A DNA stretch of 64,000 nt, from positions 67,480,108 to 67,544,107 of the forward strand of contig OX393577.1 in assembly GCA_947652605.1 (NCBI GenBank). The letters are read 5' to 3'. The notes below the pieces were generated by a model that was not told the DNA's origin, did no database searches, and was given only the letters and a program-made list of their open reading frames with translations. Below, in pieces: positions 50,425 through 63,016 of this stretch. Position 1 is the first letter of the stretch; the number at the start of each line of letters is the position of its first letter. Source of the stretch: Elmis aenea. Its lineage: Eukaryota; Arthropoda; Insecta; Coleoptera; Elmidae. Made by a program: the position numbers and the translations under genes.

Positions 50425-53302
50425 TTAATCATTATTTCTTTGTCTCTCTTTTTTATCAACAGTATCAGGTTGAAGTTTCTCTAGTTTTTTATTTACAGCT
50501 TGTAAACTGGTTTTTATATTTTCAGTCCGTTCAAGCAAGTTAAGTTTGAATTGACGGTCTTTGCTGGTTGTTAAATAAAACTTTTTGCCTAAAGTTGAAA
50601 TAAACAAAGGCATTTGTTTATAGAGCTTATCGTCCATATGGTAATAGTTATTTGCTATGCATTTGGTAACTCTGAGCAATAGTGAAATAACATCATCCCT
50701 TCTGCCAAACGCTGCAATATTTTTGCAGAATTCTTGGATGAACCAACTTCCTTCGAGGGTGTCTCTGCGCGATCGACTTCCTGTGAAAAATATGTTTTTA
50801 CTTTAGTGTAGGTAAATAAAATTATATTTACCCTCAACTGCCGCGAAAGCAATCAGTATATTTGGTTCTAATGGTGTATGATAAGTTTCAGGAGGGACAA
50901 TCTCTCCCTGTACGTCAGAAACAGTTGAATCGCCTTCTCCCTTGCACGCCTAAAAGGCAAAAAATAACGACCCTTTTTCGAAATTTTGCGGTAAAAATTC
51001 AAGTATCTTACCTGGATTACAAAAAACTTCGGTTTGTTTTGAAAAGATTTGCATTTACTTTCAAAAAATGGTTCCCAGAGTTCTTCAGTTCCAATTTGGC
51101 CATCCCTGGTCAAAAGGACATTATTGCTTTTTCCGTGGGTGAAGAAGAATATGATAAGGCAATTGGCGTCAGAATAATCTTCAGTAGATACTAAAAAAAA
51201 AAAAACATGGTTTATAAGTTTGATTTAAGAATGAGCATATAGCTGTGTATTATTATTAAACTCTGAAACGATGTAATGATTATAAAAAACCTTCGGAAAT
51301 TTTTAACATTTAAAATAATTTGTTGCTGAAACCTGGAAATTTTTGAAATTCAATAGTTGCATTATATTTTATAAACTATAAATTGTAACAAAAGTAAATA
51401 TCTTTGTTAGGGTTTCTCATATTGGACATTTTTGCTTGTCCCGGAATTCCGGGATAAAATCGGTCTTCTTACTGGAATTTTCCGGGATCCCGCGATGTAA
51501 TGAATTATGTCAATATTTTGAAATAAATAATCCGAATAAGGAAGGGAGCGGTTATATACACACTTTATATACTTTGAACACTTGGAAGATTTTTTCTAAG
51601 CAGACATACACAGACATGAAAATAGATTTTTCAAAGGACTTTTAAGAAATATCAACATTTTATTGTGAATTGTCTATATACGATAAGTAAAAATTATAGT
51701 ATTTGAACATCTGGACACACAATAGTCCTGAAAATTCATCTTGGGGACATCGGGACATCGAACCAAAAATAGGGACAAATTCCGAAAGATCGGGACGTCT
51801 GGTCACCCTATAAGTGTACTTCGGTCACTCAGTCGTGTTCTTAGTTAAGGGGGCTGAAAAGTGCCAAAAAGCCCCCTGTGGACGTGGGAGATGATTGAAT
51901 GGGAAAGCTTATAATAAGTATAAAACATCTGCCAAATATCATTCTCCTACACTTATCCAAATTGGAGAAATAAAATAAAAACCTAATTTTACCGCTCCCC
52001 TTTAGGGGGGTTAACTCCGAAAGGAGACGTCTAACGAAAAAATTGTATATAAAAGACTCCCCTTAATTTTTAATAAGGAATTACCTCCCGAATTTTTTCG
52101 CAATATATATAGGTTGTTCCATTTCAAATAACAAAGTTAGAGTAATTTCCGGCGAAACCGGAAGAGATACTAGTATACATATGTTCAAATATTTCGGTTA
52201 TTTCCACATATTATATGTTTAAAAGTTTATTTATGAAAAATTAAAACTAAAGAAAAAAAGGGGTGTGCAAATAGCCAATTATTCGCACCTACTGTAGATG
52301 CAAATAGCCACATCCTATGATTTTTGAGAAATGTTCAAATTTTCTTTTTGATTAAAGTATTTACTTACATCTTTTTAGTTCTTCAAGGATTTTTTGTCTA
52401 CTAAAGTCGATATGTACATGTTTTTTTTCAATGTTGTATCCCAAACGACCAAAAGAATCCATAACATCGTTTACATCTTTGATGCTACCTCTTCTTTTCA
52501 ATTCGTTCTCATCGTCATTATCAAAATTCAGTTGATTGAAAATAACCACTACACCAGGATTTGTACCATGTCTTGGATATTCTAATTTATCAAGAATTTT
52601 CTCGTGGGGTTCTTCAAACTTCCCTCTGTCCACCTTTTCGGCATCATCATCTAAAAATATATTAATTTATCGTTATATTGAATAGAAAGATAACATTGTG
52701 TTCGTGAAAAAAATAGAAAGATGTACGACAAAGCTTTTGATAAATTATATATACAATTCAAAATCAGGTCAAATATTTGTTGGCTTAAATGATTTTAGTT
52801 GCATGTAATGTAACTATGTGATCAATTCATGATTTTTGTTGTTGTTTTCCTTCTATTTTAATTTCTAAACAGTTGTACAGCTTTGGACTGCTTTGAAGGC
52901 AAAATCATAACTACTAAGCGGTGGAAAGCTGTGAAACTGCTCAGGAATAATACTTGAAGAGAAACACAAGAAAAAAACAAGACAAACAATCTTAATTGAA
53001 CACAAACTTTTATAAATTTTAGCTGATCATTGACAACTGTAACTAAATTTAATGTATGTAATTGATTACTAACTAAAATCAACTGATTGTTTTTTTTTTG
53101 GAGGTATTAATATCACTTAACTAAACTTACCACTAGAGTCTGGTTGACTTATTGCATCAGCAACATTTGTGGAAAGCAATCTTTTGTCTACCTCTTGGGA
53201 ACGTAATTCTTGGTCTACCTCTTGGGAACATACTTCTTGAGCGTTGCCTCTTCGTATAAGAGCACCATCGCTTTGTACAATTTTTTGATATGTATCTGAC
53301 AT
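50425..53302 (-). CDS. Caspase, effector type, apparently catalytically active
   Basis: Exons 53302-53131, 52650-52369, 51190-51012, 50949-50832 and 50780-50425 join to 368 aa. Caspases are Cys proteases that execute apoptosis. The prodomain is about 75 residues, without a visible CARD or DED, and has a SQEVDQELRSQEVDKRL internal duplication. The large subunit has GVVVIFNQLNFD, RRGSIKDVNDV and the catalytic His in FFFTHGKSN (His170). The nucleophile lies in VIQACKGEG (Cys213), with Lys in place of the usual Arg of QACRG. The linker EGDSTVSDVQGEIVPP offers an Asp cleavage site. The small subunit has ILIAFAAVEGSRSRRDTLEGSWFIQEFCKNI, which supplies the S1/S2 substrate pocket. Intron 2 (1178 bp) carries a MITE. 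The lineage could be Dcp-1/DrICE-like; I cannot assign the exact orthologue. Confidence 0.88.
51408..51810. mobile_element. hAT-like MITE remnant in caspase intron 2
   Basis: The right end gggacgtctggtcaccctat, with cgggacatcgggacatcg repeats inside it, is typical of elements ending AGGGTGACCAGACGTCCCG. The left end (tagggtttctcatattgg ... gtcccgg) is a degenerate partner. No coding capacity. Confidence 0.5.
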
Positions 53303-53425
53303 CACGCGGAGTTACACAAAATTGGTTGCTAATTCAATTACAGGAATGCGAACGCTAAGGTTTCTGAAAGTACTTCAATCACTCACTTATCGTCTTAACC
53401 TTGCGATAAACAAAGCTAAAAATCA

Positions 53426-53689
53426 ATGAACAAACTTAAATATCAGAAGACGTTATCGCTGATTTTGATTACATCGACGTTATGTTATAAGGATGCATTG
53501 GTGAAAAAACTAGTTGCAACAGAGGCACTTCTACTATTCACGAAACAATGGCAGAGTATGAACAAAGGAAAGATATTTGAAACTATAAACAATTTATTTT
53601 ATCTTATCGCTGCAACAGCACCTAGATATATACCGTCCTTTGTTATTAACGAAACCAAAGCAACGAATGTCAGAATCAAGCTGAACTGA
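53426..53689 (+). CDS. Small open reading frame, 87 aa, uncertain
   Basis: An ATG-to-TGA frame with a protein-like composition (MNKLKYQKTLSLILITSTL ... IAATAPRYIPSFVI) starts 124 bp from the caspase start codon on the other strand. No homology is recognised and no splice continuation is evident. It could be a small gene sharing the caspase promoter, a transposon fragment, or chance. I would not rely on it. Confidence 0.25.
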   Translation: MNKLKYQKTLSLILITSTLCYKDALVKKLVATEALLLFTKQWQSMNKGKIFETINNLFYLIAATAPRYIPSFVINETKATNVRIKLN

Positions 53690-53875
53690 TTGAGAATGAA
53701 AAAAAAAATTATCAGGCCCTGAAAAACAGAATTTGCACCTTCATACAACAACTTAGTTCTTTAGTTTCTTAAATGTACAAGTCAAGTCAAGTCAGTGACG
53801 ACCTATTTTTTAAAGCACAAAATTTAGTTCTCCAGCTCTATAACGACTAATTGCGAACCTATGGGGGGGGTTCTG

Positions 53876-53907
53876 AGCCCCTCTAACCCCCTGCCTACGC
53901 CACTGAG
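53876..53907. mobile_element. One-ended transposon terminus
   Basis: The string ccccctgcctacgccactg is a terminal sequence common to several DNA transposon families (CAGTGGCGTAGGCAGGGGG inverted). No partner end is found nearby. Confidence 0.4.
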
Positions 53908-54398
53908 CCAAGCTGATTAGAACTTCGTTTAAATGGAGTCAGTTCAAGAGCTTTTTTAATTATGATTTATTAAGACTTTAAAAAGAGTGTAAGAAAGTTT
54001 AAAATCAGCTTTTTGGCTTAAAAAGAAATTTACGAAATAGAAAGTTCGCCTAAGGAGGAGACTCATATTGCCAGTTACGATTATTTTGCAAATACTCCGA
54101 AAGAATATTGACTGGGAGCTTTTAAAGATTGGAAAGTACGAATGGTGAAGTGTAAATGGAATTACTTTGAACATATTTTAGTTAAAATCTTAGAAAATAT
54201 TATTTTTAATTCAATAACAATTATTGGCATATAAAAATAGCGTAAATCATTAAATTGTCTTTGATTATACACAAGTCTGTTTAAAGTGCGCTAAATTGTT
54301 AATTTTATTTCTCGATTAGTCATGTTTAACGAAAACGTGAATGCTTTTTATGTACAAAGGTGAAAATGACAATTTTCTATTCAAGCTCGCAAAATAAA

Positions 54399-54703
54399 TT
54401 ACTTTTTCTACGACCACTAATGTAAATGACTCTTACCGTACAGCCTGCATGCATAGTAAGTGGGTCCTTACACACGGTAACAAAAAGCACAGTTTTTTTA
54501 AAGAAACGATCAAAGTAGACTAACGACCAACACTTCCCGCATGCGTAGTAAGTGAGCTATAACGCACGGTAAGCAAAACGCACACTTGTCTAGAAACTTC
54601 AAAGTAGGCTTGCGTCAAAATTGACTAGACAACGTAATTACATGTGTATATTAGCCAAAAAGCCGTTAAAATCGTGGGTATTATGTGTTCGTAGAAAAAG
54701 TAA
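54399..54703. mobile_element. Short element with TTACTTTTTCTACG inverted ends
   Basis: ttactttttctacg at 54399 and cgtagaaaaagtaa at 54690 are inverted repeats. Inside lies an imperfect direct repeat of about 95 bp: gcatgcatagtaagtg ... cggtaacaaaaagcaca, and gcatgcgtagtaagtg ... cggtaagcaaaacgcaca. No coding capacity. Confidence 0.5.
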
Positions 54704-55887
54704 GCTACATAACACGAGTAGTAAAGCAATTACGCACTCGCCGCTACGCGGCTTCCTTGCAACTTTTCCACTCGTGAGTAATATGCTTCTTACAACTCTT
54801 GTTATGTAATATACTATTAAGTACTTACTACTAGAAAGAACTGTATCTAATGACGTTTTTATTAAATCAAGTTACACTGATTTTTAAAGCACTCTCATTT
54901 ACTAAAATAGTTGATTGCTTACTAACCGTAACGTATTTAAAAATAGTTAATCAATTAAATAAATAATAATATTGTTAACAGGTTTTTTATCTTAAAAACA
55001 CGTCATGTTATTGCAAAATATTACAGACCTAGGGGATTATATCTGATAATTTTAAATGGCTAATTTTTTAATGAACTACTGTAATATCTTATCGAATTGG
55101 CAATAACTGATCAGGGTCATTAATTATAATCAAGATTTTTTTGAGATGTAGTAATAGTATGTTTTAAGTTGGAGGCACTAAATTTTTTATCTCTGTGATT
55201 GCAAAATAAAAAACGTTGTATTGTCAATCAGTTTTCATATAAAAAATCAGATTTAACAGGAAAAACTGTACTTGGTCCATATTTTGATAATTTATTTTCC
55301 TGCAATCTTCAGATTTGCTTTGCAAAAAGAGAATGCTTCCATTTAGAGTTTATTATTCTTTGAATGTTAGAAGACTTTCAATATAACTTGAAACATGATG
55401 GTTTTTTGGATTTATGTAGAAGGAAATTTCATTTTTGATTAAAAAAAATATTTAAACCCTAATAGAGTTTATAACAAGATATGCAGAAGAGGATTCGTGT
55501 TGCTTTTAATGGTGTAACCCCCGAAATGTTATCAAGGGTGCTAGAGTCTTTCACACAACGTCTACAGCTGTGCGTAGAACAAGAAGCACATAATTTTGAA
55601 CAATTTATACGATACATTTTGGGAAAAAGGGGTACATTTTTAGCCTGAAATTAAAGTTTCAGCTCTTTTTGTTCTTTCGTTTAAGACTTCTTTGAAAAAT
55701 TACAGCTTACCTCCATGGCCGACTTTAAAATATTTCAATTGCCTTAGTAATACCCTTGACTATTTATAGTCAATGGTAATACTAATAAAAATCGAGATAG
55801 CTCGAAAAATATCAACTTTATAGGTATAGGACATGCTGAATGATTTCGAAAGACAATTAAATTCCCTACAAGTAAATGTAAAAATAT

Positions 55888-56265
55888 ACAGGATGTTGTA
55901 TTTAAGAAAAATGACTTATCGATGTTAAAGTTTCACAAGTTTGACCAAGCGTAAAAAACACCCTGTATAATATTTTTAAAATGTAGCAAGCGCAAAGTGT
56001 TAAGTAATCTATTGTCAATCTAATTTTTAAACGAAATTTTAATGCTTTTTTAAATAACTTTAATGTTAAAAAAAAATGAAAGTGCTTTATTGCTCAAAAA
56101 TTTCATAAAAATGTAAATTTTAAAAAACGGTCGACCTTAGGCCCATATAACCTTAAGCATTGTTTAAAGTAAATTTTAAGAGGAATCCAAAAATGTAAAA
56201 ATATACAGGGTGTTCCGTTTAAAAAAATCATTTTTCATATGTGCCGCTCAAACAAAACACCCTGT
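55888..56265. mobile_element. Pair of miniature ACAGGGTGTT elements
   Basis: Two tiny inverted-repeat units, 55888-55966 (acaggatgtt ... acaccctgt) and 56205-56265 (acagggtgtt ... acaccctgt), share the same left flank (aaatgtaaaaatata). They may be two deletion products or the two ends of one larger element. Confidence 0.45.
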
Positions 56266-56383
56266 ATATTTAAAAATAATTTTAGTTTATGTAGAAAATA
56301 GGTTCACACAATATTTGTATGAAATATTTTTTGATATTTTCATTAATAAAGGAGCTATCGAAGAATCTCAGGGTCGTGGTGCA

Positions 56384-56703
56384 CCATGTATGTTCGCTGT
56401 AGTTTAAGTTGGGCAAACGAAATTGGAGGCGCTATGCGCCAAGACTGTAGAACGCTGTATGTATTGCAGGAGCTAACTGTACATAACGGAGAAAGTTCCT
56501 GCAGCGCGGAGCTAGCAGTCAACGAGGTACGTTTATCAGTAACCGCAACGATTCGACGCGGCGGCGTGCGCACAGTTGAGCTCTGGCTGGGTCGCGCTAG
56601 TTGCTCCATCTTGAGTAGAATATAGCTTGTAATCGGTGAGTGTATAATTGTGCGACTAAAATCCGATGTTTATAGTTTAAAGTGTATAGAATTATTTCAA
56701 GAA
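56384..56703 (+). promoter_or_regulatory. CpG-rich putative promoter and 5' UTR
   Basis: Around 56384-56640 the composition changes abruptly from AT-rich to GC- and CpG-rich (gcgccaagactg, cgattcgacgcggcggcgtg). No similar stretch occurs in the surrounding 10 kb. Such a patch next to a possible first coding exon at 56704 looks like a promoter or 5' UTR of a gene that continues to the right. Open frames across it on both strands are probably incidental. Confidence 0.45.
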
Positions 56704-56749
56704 ATGTCTTCGAATAATCAGAAGCTATCGACCACGCAACGTATGATAC
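56704..56749 (+). CDS. Candidate first coding exon of a gene extending rightwards
   Basis: ATG with good context (gaaATGtctt) opens a 15-codon frame, MSSNNQKLSTTQRMI plus Q, ending at a gtcagt donor. No matching second exon is recognisable in the next 7 kb, so the intron would be very long or the call is wrong. Product unknown. Confidence 0.3.
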
Positions 56750-59440
56750 AAGGTCAGTTGTGTTTTTATTTATTTAGGTTTTTGAACAGCTCGCGCATTT
56801 CGTGTGCAGGATTGATTTTCTAGGCGCCATGACTATTGATTTCACAAATATTGTGAAAATTTTACCGTAAAATGTGTAGCCCTGCCGGTCGCTGCTCGCC
56901 CGTGTGAGGAGAGGTCCAATCTCGAGTTTTAATACCAGTTTCTTGCTGGTACTGTACGATTAACACTTTCCTGCTGCCCAGCCGCCAGGGATGTGCCCAT
57001 GCCGCAGTAGTGTTCCTGATTTGGCTGTGTCTATTTAAATGTTTACATCACACATATCGCCGGTAAATCGGTGGAAATGTGTCAGGATATTGTTTGTTAG
57101 TTAATTATTATCCTATAATATTCCTGCTGCAGCAGGAATTTCTCAAATCATCACTCATTTATAATCACATTATAGTGTGCGCATTAAAAATATTTTTTGT
57201 TCGTTTTTGATTTTCTTTAACTTGGTTTTAGTGTTTACGTGTAGTTTTCTGAAGGACAAATAATTAATCTGAATTAATGAGCGATTTAAAAAAATATGCT
57301 TCACAGGTTGGGAGGTAAAATTTGACGAAAATTAGTGTCAATGTTTATTTTCGACCACAAATATTTACAACGTTACAAAAATTGTTCGGGCGTCTATATT
57401 TAGGCCATTTGATGTTTTTTTATAGGTTTTCACATACTGTGACGACCACTGTATTGGCGTGAAGACGTTCATGCATTAATTTCCATATAATTAAATTAAT
57501 TAACTCTGTCAGCTTAATCGTAGTGATTCTTAATTATTAGAATTTGGGTTAAATATCAGTCACACAACCCTTTCATTCTGTGGGTGTGTGGTTGTAAGAT
57601 TTATTTGCTCAAATTATGCTGTTTTAGCGTTATGTCGTCGTTAATTAAATTTGCGTGCTTTTATTGGTACTTTCAATGAATTTTTATCATGGTTTGATAA
57701 CTGGTTATTGATATTTAACAAGATTATTTAATTTTGGTGCTGTCGTGCAAACAAATTAAATTGTTTTGTTGCTTTTAATTGCGTAAGTAATTTGCAGTTA
57801 AAAGAATGGGAACATTTTAATAAATTTTGAAAAATTTGGGTAAATTTTGAAAAATGTTGGTAAAGTTTGAAAAATTTTGGTAAATTTTTAAAAAATTTTG
57901 GTAAATTTTGAAAAACTTGAGTAAAAAATAGTTTGTAAAAGTATGAACCTTTTTTTAAAGCATAGTTTAATGGTGCTGATTACTAAAATTGATTTTGAAT
58001 AGCGGAATAAAACTGTTAAAATTTTACTTCAAAAAGCTTTTTTCACACATAAGTCATTTGTTATACGAATATAAATTTTTGTCAACGATTGAGACAAACC
58101 CAATTTATTTTTCGTATCTGTGTGAAACTTTTTTGGATGCGGAATTGTATTTATTTCTGAAATAATCTAATTGTAAGCCCGGGTAATGAGTTTCGCTGGA
58201 GTTGAAAATATTCGTTTAGCTGTTGATTACGTTGGGGAAATAAAACTTCAACGTGCTGTAAATATTAATACATAAAAACAAGTCTTTATCGTACTTAGTT
58301 GTAGAATAACGTGCATCATCTATTAAAAATTTAATTATATTCAAATCGTAGCACATTTATACGAAGTTGCAGAATTGTAAAACGTTGTTAAAACTACGAT
58401 TTGAAGTCGGTTGTTGTCCATAATTGCTATTTATATATTTTACTGTTCACGTTTTGTTTTGAGAATACACAAGTTATCGCGCTTTTCTGTTGGGGAATTT
58501 ATTTCTCTGGGTTCGTTACGTTTGCAAATAAATGTAAATCTAGCTTTGAAGTATAAATTCATTAATGCAAACTCGGTATTTATCTTTGTTAATTAGTATA
58601 ACGTGCCACAAAAAGTATAACGTGAAAGCTTTGTTGAAAGATAAGGTACTTGACAATAATATTTTTTAGCGTGTAACAACGTTTTTAGCAAACAGTTTTT
58701 CTGTAACATTGAATTTTCACTCTAACTTAAGATAAGCCATGCTGTTTCACAATTGTTTTATTTTTAAAGAGGTATTTAAATTGCTTATTTTTCACTTAAA
58801 TAACCCAACAACTTATAAAATAGTGCTTAAACTTATTTTATTTCGTCGTGGTGGCAAAATTAGTTGAGCTAAACCTGTCAATAAATTGAAAATACAGAAC
58901 ATAATGGTTTTTAAAGCAATTCATGTAGGTTTTCAGCAATATGTTTGCAAGCAAATACATATTTTGAAGCATATACTTTAAACTTTAAGTCGACCTTGAT
59001 TGCAGCTGGCTAAAATAATTTACAGCATAAATAGAAATTACAAGTTTTAAATTTAACCAATCAAGTTGCTTAAAGCAGTCAAATAAGTTAAAACTGTAAT
59101 TTTAACTTGTTTTTGCTGTGATTAAATTACAACAATTTCTATTGGTAGTTCGCAAATGAATTAAGTTTATTATAACGTATTAAAATGAGGTATACAATTT
59201 TTTTTACTTCAATTTATAGTGTTTTCGATTACTATTTTTACGGTGTACCATTTAATAGTTGTATAGATTGGCTAACTATGCTACGGTAATGTGTAAAAAA
59301 CAAAATGTTGTTACTAGTAAACAAAAAGCTGTTAAAAATATTACAGAAACCAAGTTAATTGACATTCGTTTTAAATTTAGAGAGATAATTGCACCTTTAT
59401 ATAGAACTTTTTGCTTACAATTGTGAATCTTTTCCACAAT
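56750..59440. other. AT-rich interval, possibly first intron
   Basis: No coding or RNA feature is recognised. At 57834-57930 there are about five imperfect tandem copies of an 18-bp unit, ttttggtaaattttgaaa. Confidence 0.5.
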
Positions 59441-60970
59441 ACAGGGTGATTGTAATTCGAGTTTAAGCATGGGGATCTCGCTTATTATAGTAGCTAGAGT
59501 ATTGGTTTAAATTTGGCAAAGTTGCTAAATTTTGTGCTCAATAATAATCTGAAGAGAAATTGGAAATATCTCAAACGGTATCAGAGAAAATTAGGAAAAA
59601 CCGGAGAATACGATTTTTGAAAATCGTCTATAACTCCTTTGGATTATGAAATATTTCAAATGTGTTCAATAAAACACTGCCCAAGCAACTTTTTAAGCCG
59701 AATCGGATGGTGATCACAATTTTTTTCTAGATCTATTCGTTTTTGTTTTATGACAACCAACTTTGTGTTTTCTTATGGGCTCAATTTTTGCTATTTACAT
59801 AATCAAATAGGATTTATTTTTCTGAATTCATTGATGTACCACACATAGTATTTTACTTCTTCTTTCATAGTCAGATTTGAAAAAATACGTTTTTAACAAT
59901 AACCACTATAAATCAGGTAGGCCGGTCACTGTAGTTATGTTGTTTCCATGACAACCAATTAACAAACTAAAAGTTTTGAAAGCCTATTACTTGTCAGATT
60001 AACAAATTCGTAAAAATGAACTTTAATAGCAAAGAAAAACGCGATATGCTGCGAATTTTTTATACCGTTCTTTTAAGTTTTGTTGTACCTTATCACATGC
60101 TTTAAACAAATTTACTTAAGTCTCTGTTTAACGTAGAAAAATCATGTTTTTTCCGGTTTTGTTTGTAAAAAAAAATGTTTTTTTTACTTTTATCTGAACC
60201 TTTCTGCCATATTATCTTCTGTGTTTGGCAAAAGCCCCATATTTCCCTAAGTTTCTGTCCAACGTACAACAATATGTGTGCGAGGGTTGTCTTCTTTCTG
60301 GGTATGTTTCTGCATATCGTTGATTTGACAATATAGAATTCCTATTCAATGAATAAAAAATTGGCCGCATATCGCGTTGTTCTTCATTATTAAAGTTCAT
60401 TTTTACGAATTTATTAATGTGACAAGTAATAGGCTTTCAAAACTTTTAGTTTGTTGATTGGTTGTCATGGAAACAACATAAACTACAACGACCGGCCTAC
60501 CTGATTTATAATGGTTATTGTTTAAAACCTTTTTTTTTAATTTGGCAGTGAATAAAGAATTAAAATACCATTTGTCATACATCAATGGGTTCAGAACAAT
60601 AAATCCTATTTGATTATGTAAATAGCAAAAAATGAGCCCATAAGAAAAACAAAGTTGGTTGTCTTAAAACAAAAACGAATCGATCTAGGAAAAAATTGTG
60701 ACCACCATCCGATTCGGCTTAAAAAGTTGCTTGGGCAGTGTTTTAACACATTTGAAATATTTCATAATCCAAAGAAGTTATAGACGATTTTCAAAAATCG
60801 TATTCTCCGGTTTTTCCTAGTTTTCTCTGATACCGTTTGAGATATTTCCAATTTCTCTTCAGATTATTATTGAGCACAGAATTTAGCAACTTTGCCAAAT
60901 TTAAACCTATACTCTAGCTACTAAAATAAGCGAGATACCCATGCTTAAACTTGAATTTCAATCACCCTGT
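59441..60970. mobile_element. 1.53-kb foldback transposon with ACAGGGTG ends
   Basis: The element begins acagggtgattgtaattc and ends as its inverse (gaatttcaatcaccctgt). Practically the whole length is two inverted arms of about 760 bp meeting near 60206; for example gcccaagcaactttttaagc (left) faces gcttaaaaagttgcttgggc (right). Each arm carries the start of a DUF4817-type helix-turn-helix frame. The left reads MNFNSKEKRDMLRIFY before breaking. The right (60400-60212, minus) reads MNFNNEEQRDMRP ... YAETYPERRQPSH ... LGKYGAFAKHRR. It is thus a dimerised 5' end of a transposon. Confidence 0.85.
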
Positions 60971-63016
60971 ATATTAAATACTCCTAATAAACGAGAAATT
61001 TGTGTTTTCTTGTAATATAATTGTAAAAAAACCTGCAAGGATTGTACTACCAAATAATTGATTTCTTACTGTTTTCATGTTGTTTTTATCGCTGTAGAAT
61101 TTTTATAGCATATTAATTAACTCGCATTTGTAATTAATATCCATTGTTTATAATTTTTAGAACCCAAACAACAACAGTTAAATATTTCATGCGATTTAAG
61201 AGGTTCCCTTAAGGTTATGTTCCAAGAATACATTATATTACGTGTATAAAAATAAAAGGATCTATTTTTTCTCACCGCGATAACTCTGAATGGATATATT
61301 TTTATGTTGTATGTAGTTACGAGATATTTTAGCCCAAGAATGTTATTATTGGACGTCCGAAATAGAATCATCTTGTTCGCTGGGTTTGCAATTATTTATA
61401 TTTTGTTGGATAATTAAATAAACCAAGATTTGGCCGTAAAATACGCTGGATTTGGCAGAATTGCCAAGGAAATAAAAATATGGCGTGTTTAACTTGAAAA
61501 ATTGCTTTTTGGCTTTAATTTGTTGAAGTTTGTTTTCAGATATGAGGATCTATATCGGGGTGTAGTTTGCAATAAATTAGCCGTGACATTTTTTGTGGAA
61601 ATATGCGAAAATATTTTTAAATCTTACAATCGTTATTCTCTCTAAATGACAAATAGTATCTATGAGATTACAACAACTGTGATAAATGCTTGTTGAGATA
61701 TACAGGGTGTTACTTTTTATAGCTTACTTTAGAAGTTAACAAACTAAGAGCTAAAGTCTCAACTAAATGAGAAATATTACAGTTTAGAGTGAATAACTGT
61801 GAACTGTTTCAAAAATCAATTTATTGTTAAGTTCTTATACCTACCTTTAGTGCATAGGAGTTTAATTAGAAACTATTTATTCTTTATAAAGAATCGTTAG
61901 TAGAAATGATGGACCAGTTTCGAGACTGTTTAGTCCTCCTCAGTAACTTAAAAAAAAAAAAATTGGTTTTGATGAAGACATAGAGTCTCAAAGCCGGTTA
62001 AGCATATCTACAAGAGATTTTTTTATGGACAACAAGGCAATAAGAATAAGACCCTTTACAAAACGCAATAGGGAGATTTTTTTTTTAAATACCCAAACAG
62101 GAAATTGTATTACGTTTTAATTTTTATTTCCGCTACAAAAACCTAAATATTTTTTCATCTAATTTTTGCTTTTCCTACCATGTTTTTATAGCTTGAAATC
62201 GAAAGCTTAAGGCATTCTTTCTTGCTTTTCCGGTCACTTAGCAAAGACCTTTCCTAGTGTGCACTGCTGATTACAGTAATTCCTACTTACATGTGTGTGA
62301 GAAAAAGATTCCAAGTTCATTCCTCCATTCAAACGAACACATTGAGCCGTTCGAAGTTCACATTCGTCTAGGGGGCATTGAAATTTAACTGGTAGTATCT
62401 TTAGTCGAGATAGCTCTATAAATAGCCGAACATAAACTACTAATCACATGATCAACGTTATACTAAAATGCTCTAACAGAAAGGGCCAAAATCTAGCGTT
62501 CGCCTGTAGCGGACTGGATTATGAATTTGAGGAGATTTCGCGATTAAAAAACTGTGTAAAATGCATTGAAAATGCTTGCTTAATCGGTGTCATTTGCTTT
62601 AACAAATAAATAAATGAATCACCAGTCAAACAGAACGCACAGAAGATAAAAAATACTGCATGAGATACATTGAAAATACCTTAATTTCTTAATGTACAGT
62701 ACCCAACATTACATGAATCACAAATGACCAAAAACGCAGAGTAATTTTATCGATATTAGTAGCATAACTCACTTAATCAAGATACTTGTCTGAGTTGTCT
62801 TATAATTTAAGCAATTTATTCACCTGAAAATGTGTTAATTATTAGTTACTTTAAATCAAAAATACGGCAAATTTAACACAAATATTTTAACTAGATCCAG
62901 AGGTAATTTTGCACAAATTACCAATTGATTTGAATTGAAGCTATTAAAAAACTTTGCTGAATGTTAATAAGGTCTCATTTTTATTTAGACAAATAACAAA
63001 GTTTTTAAGTGGACTT
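60971..63016. other. AT-rich interval with transposon scraps
   Basis: A single acagggtgttac end at 61703 and a string around 61917-61945 (agactgtttagtcctcctc) look like transposon fragments. No gene is seen. Confidence 0.5.

Noticed and set aside
56355..56625. Overlapping open frames on both strands in the CpG-rich patch
   Set aside because: GC-rich DNA lacks stop codons by composition; neither translation resembles a protein family, and the patch fits a 5' UTR/promoter better.
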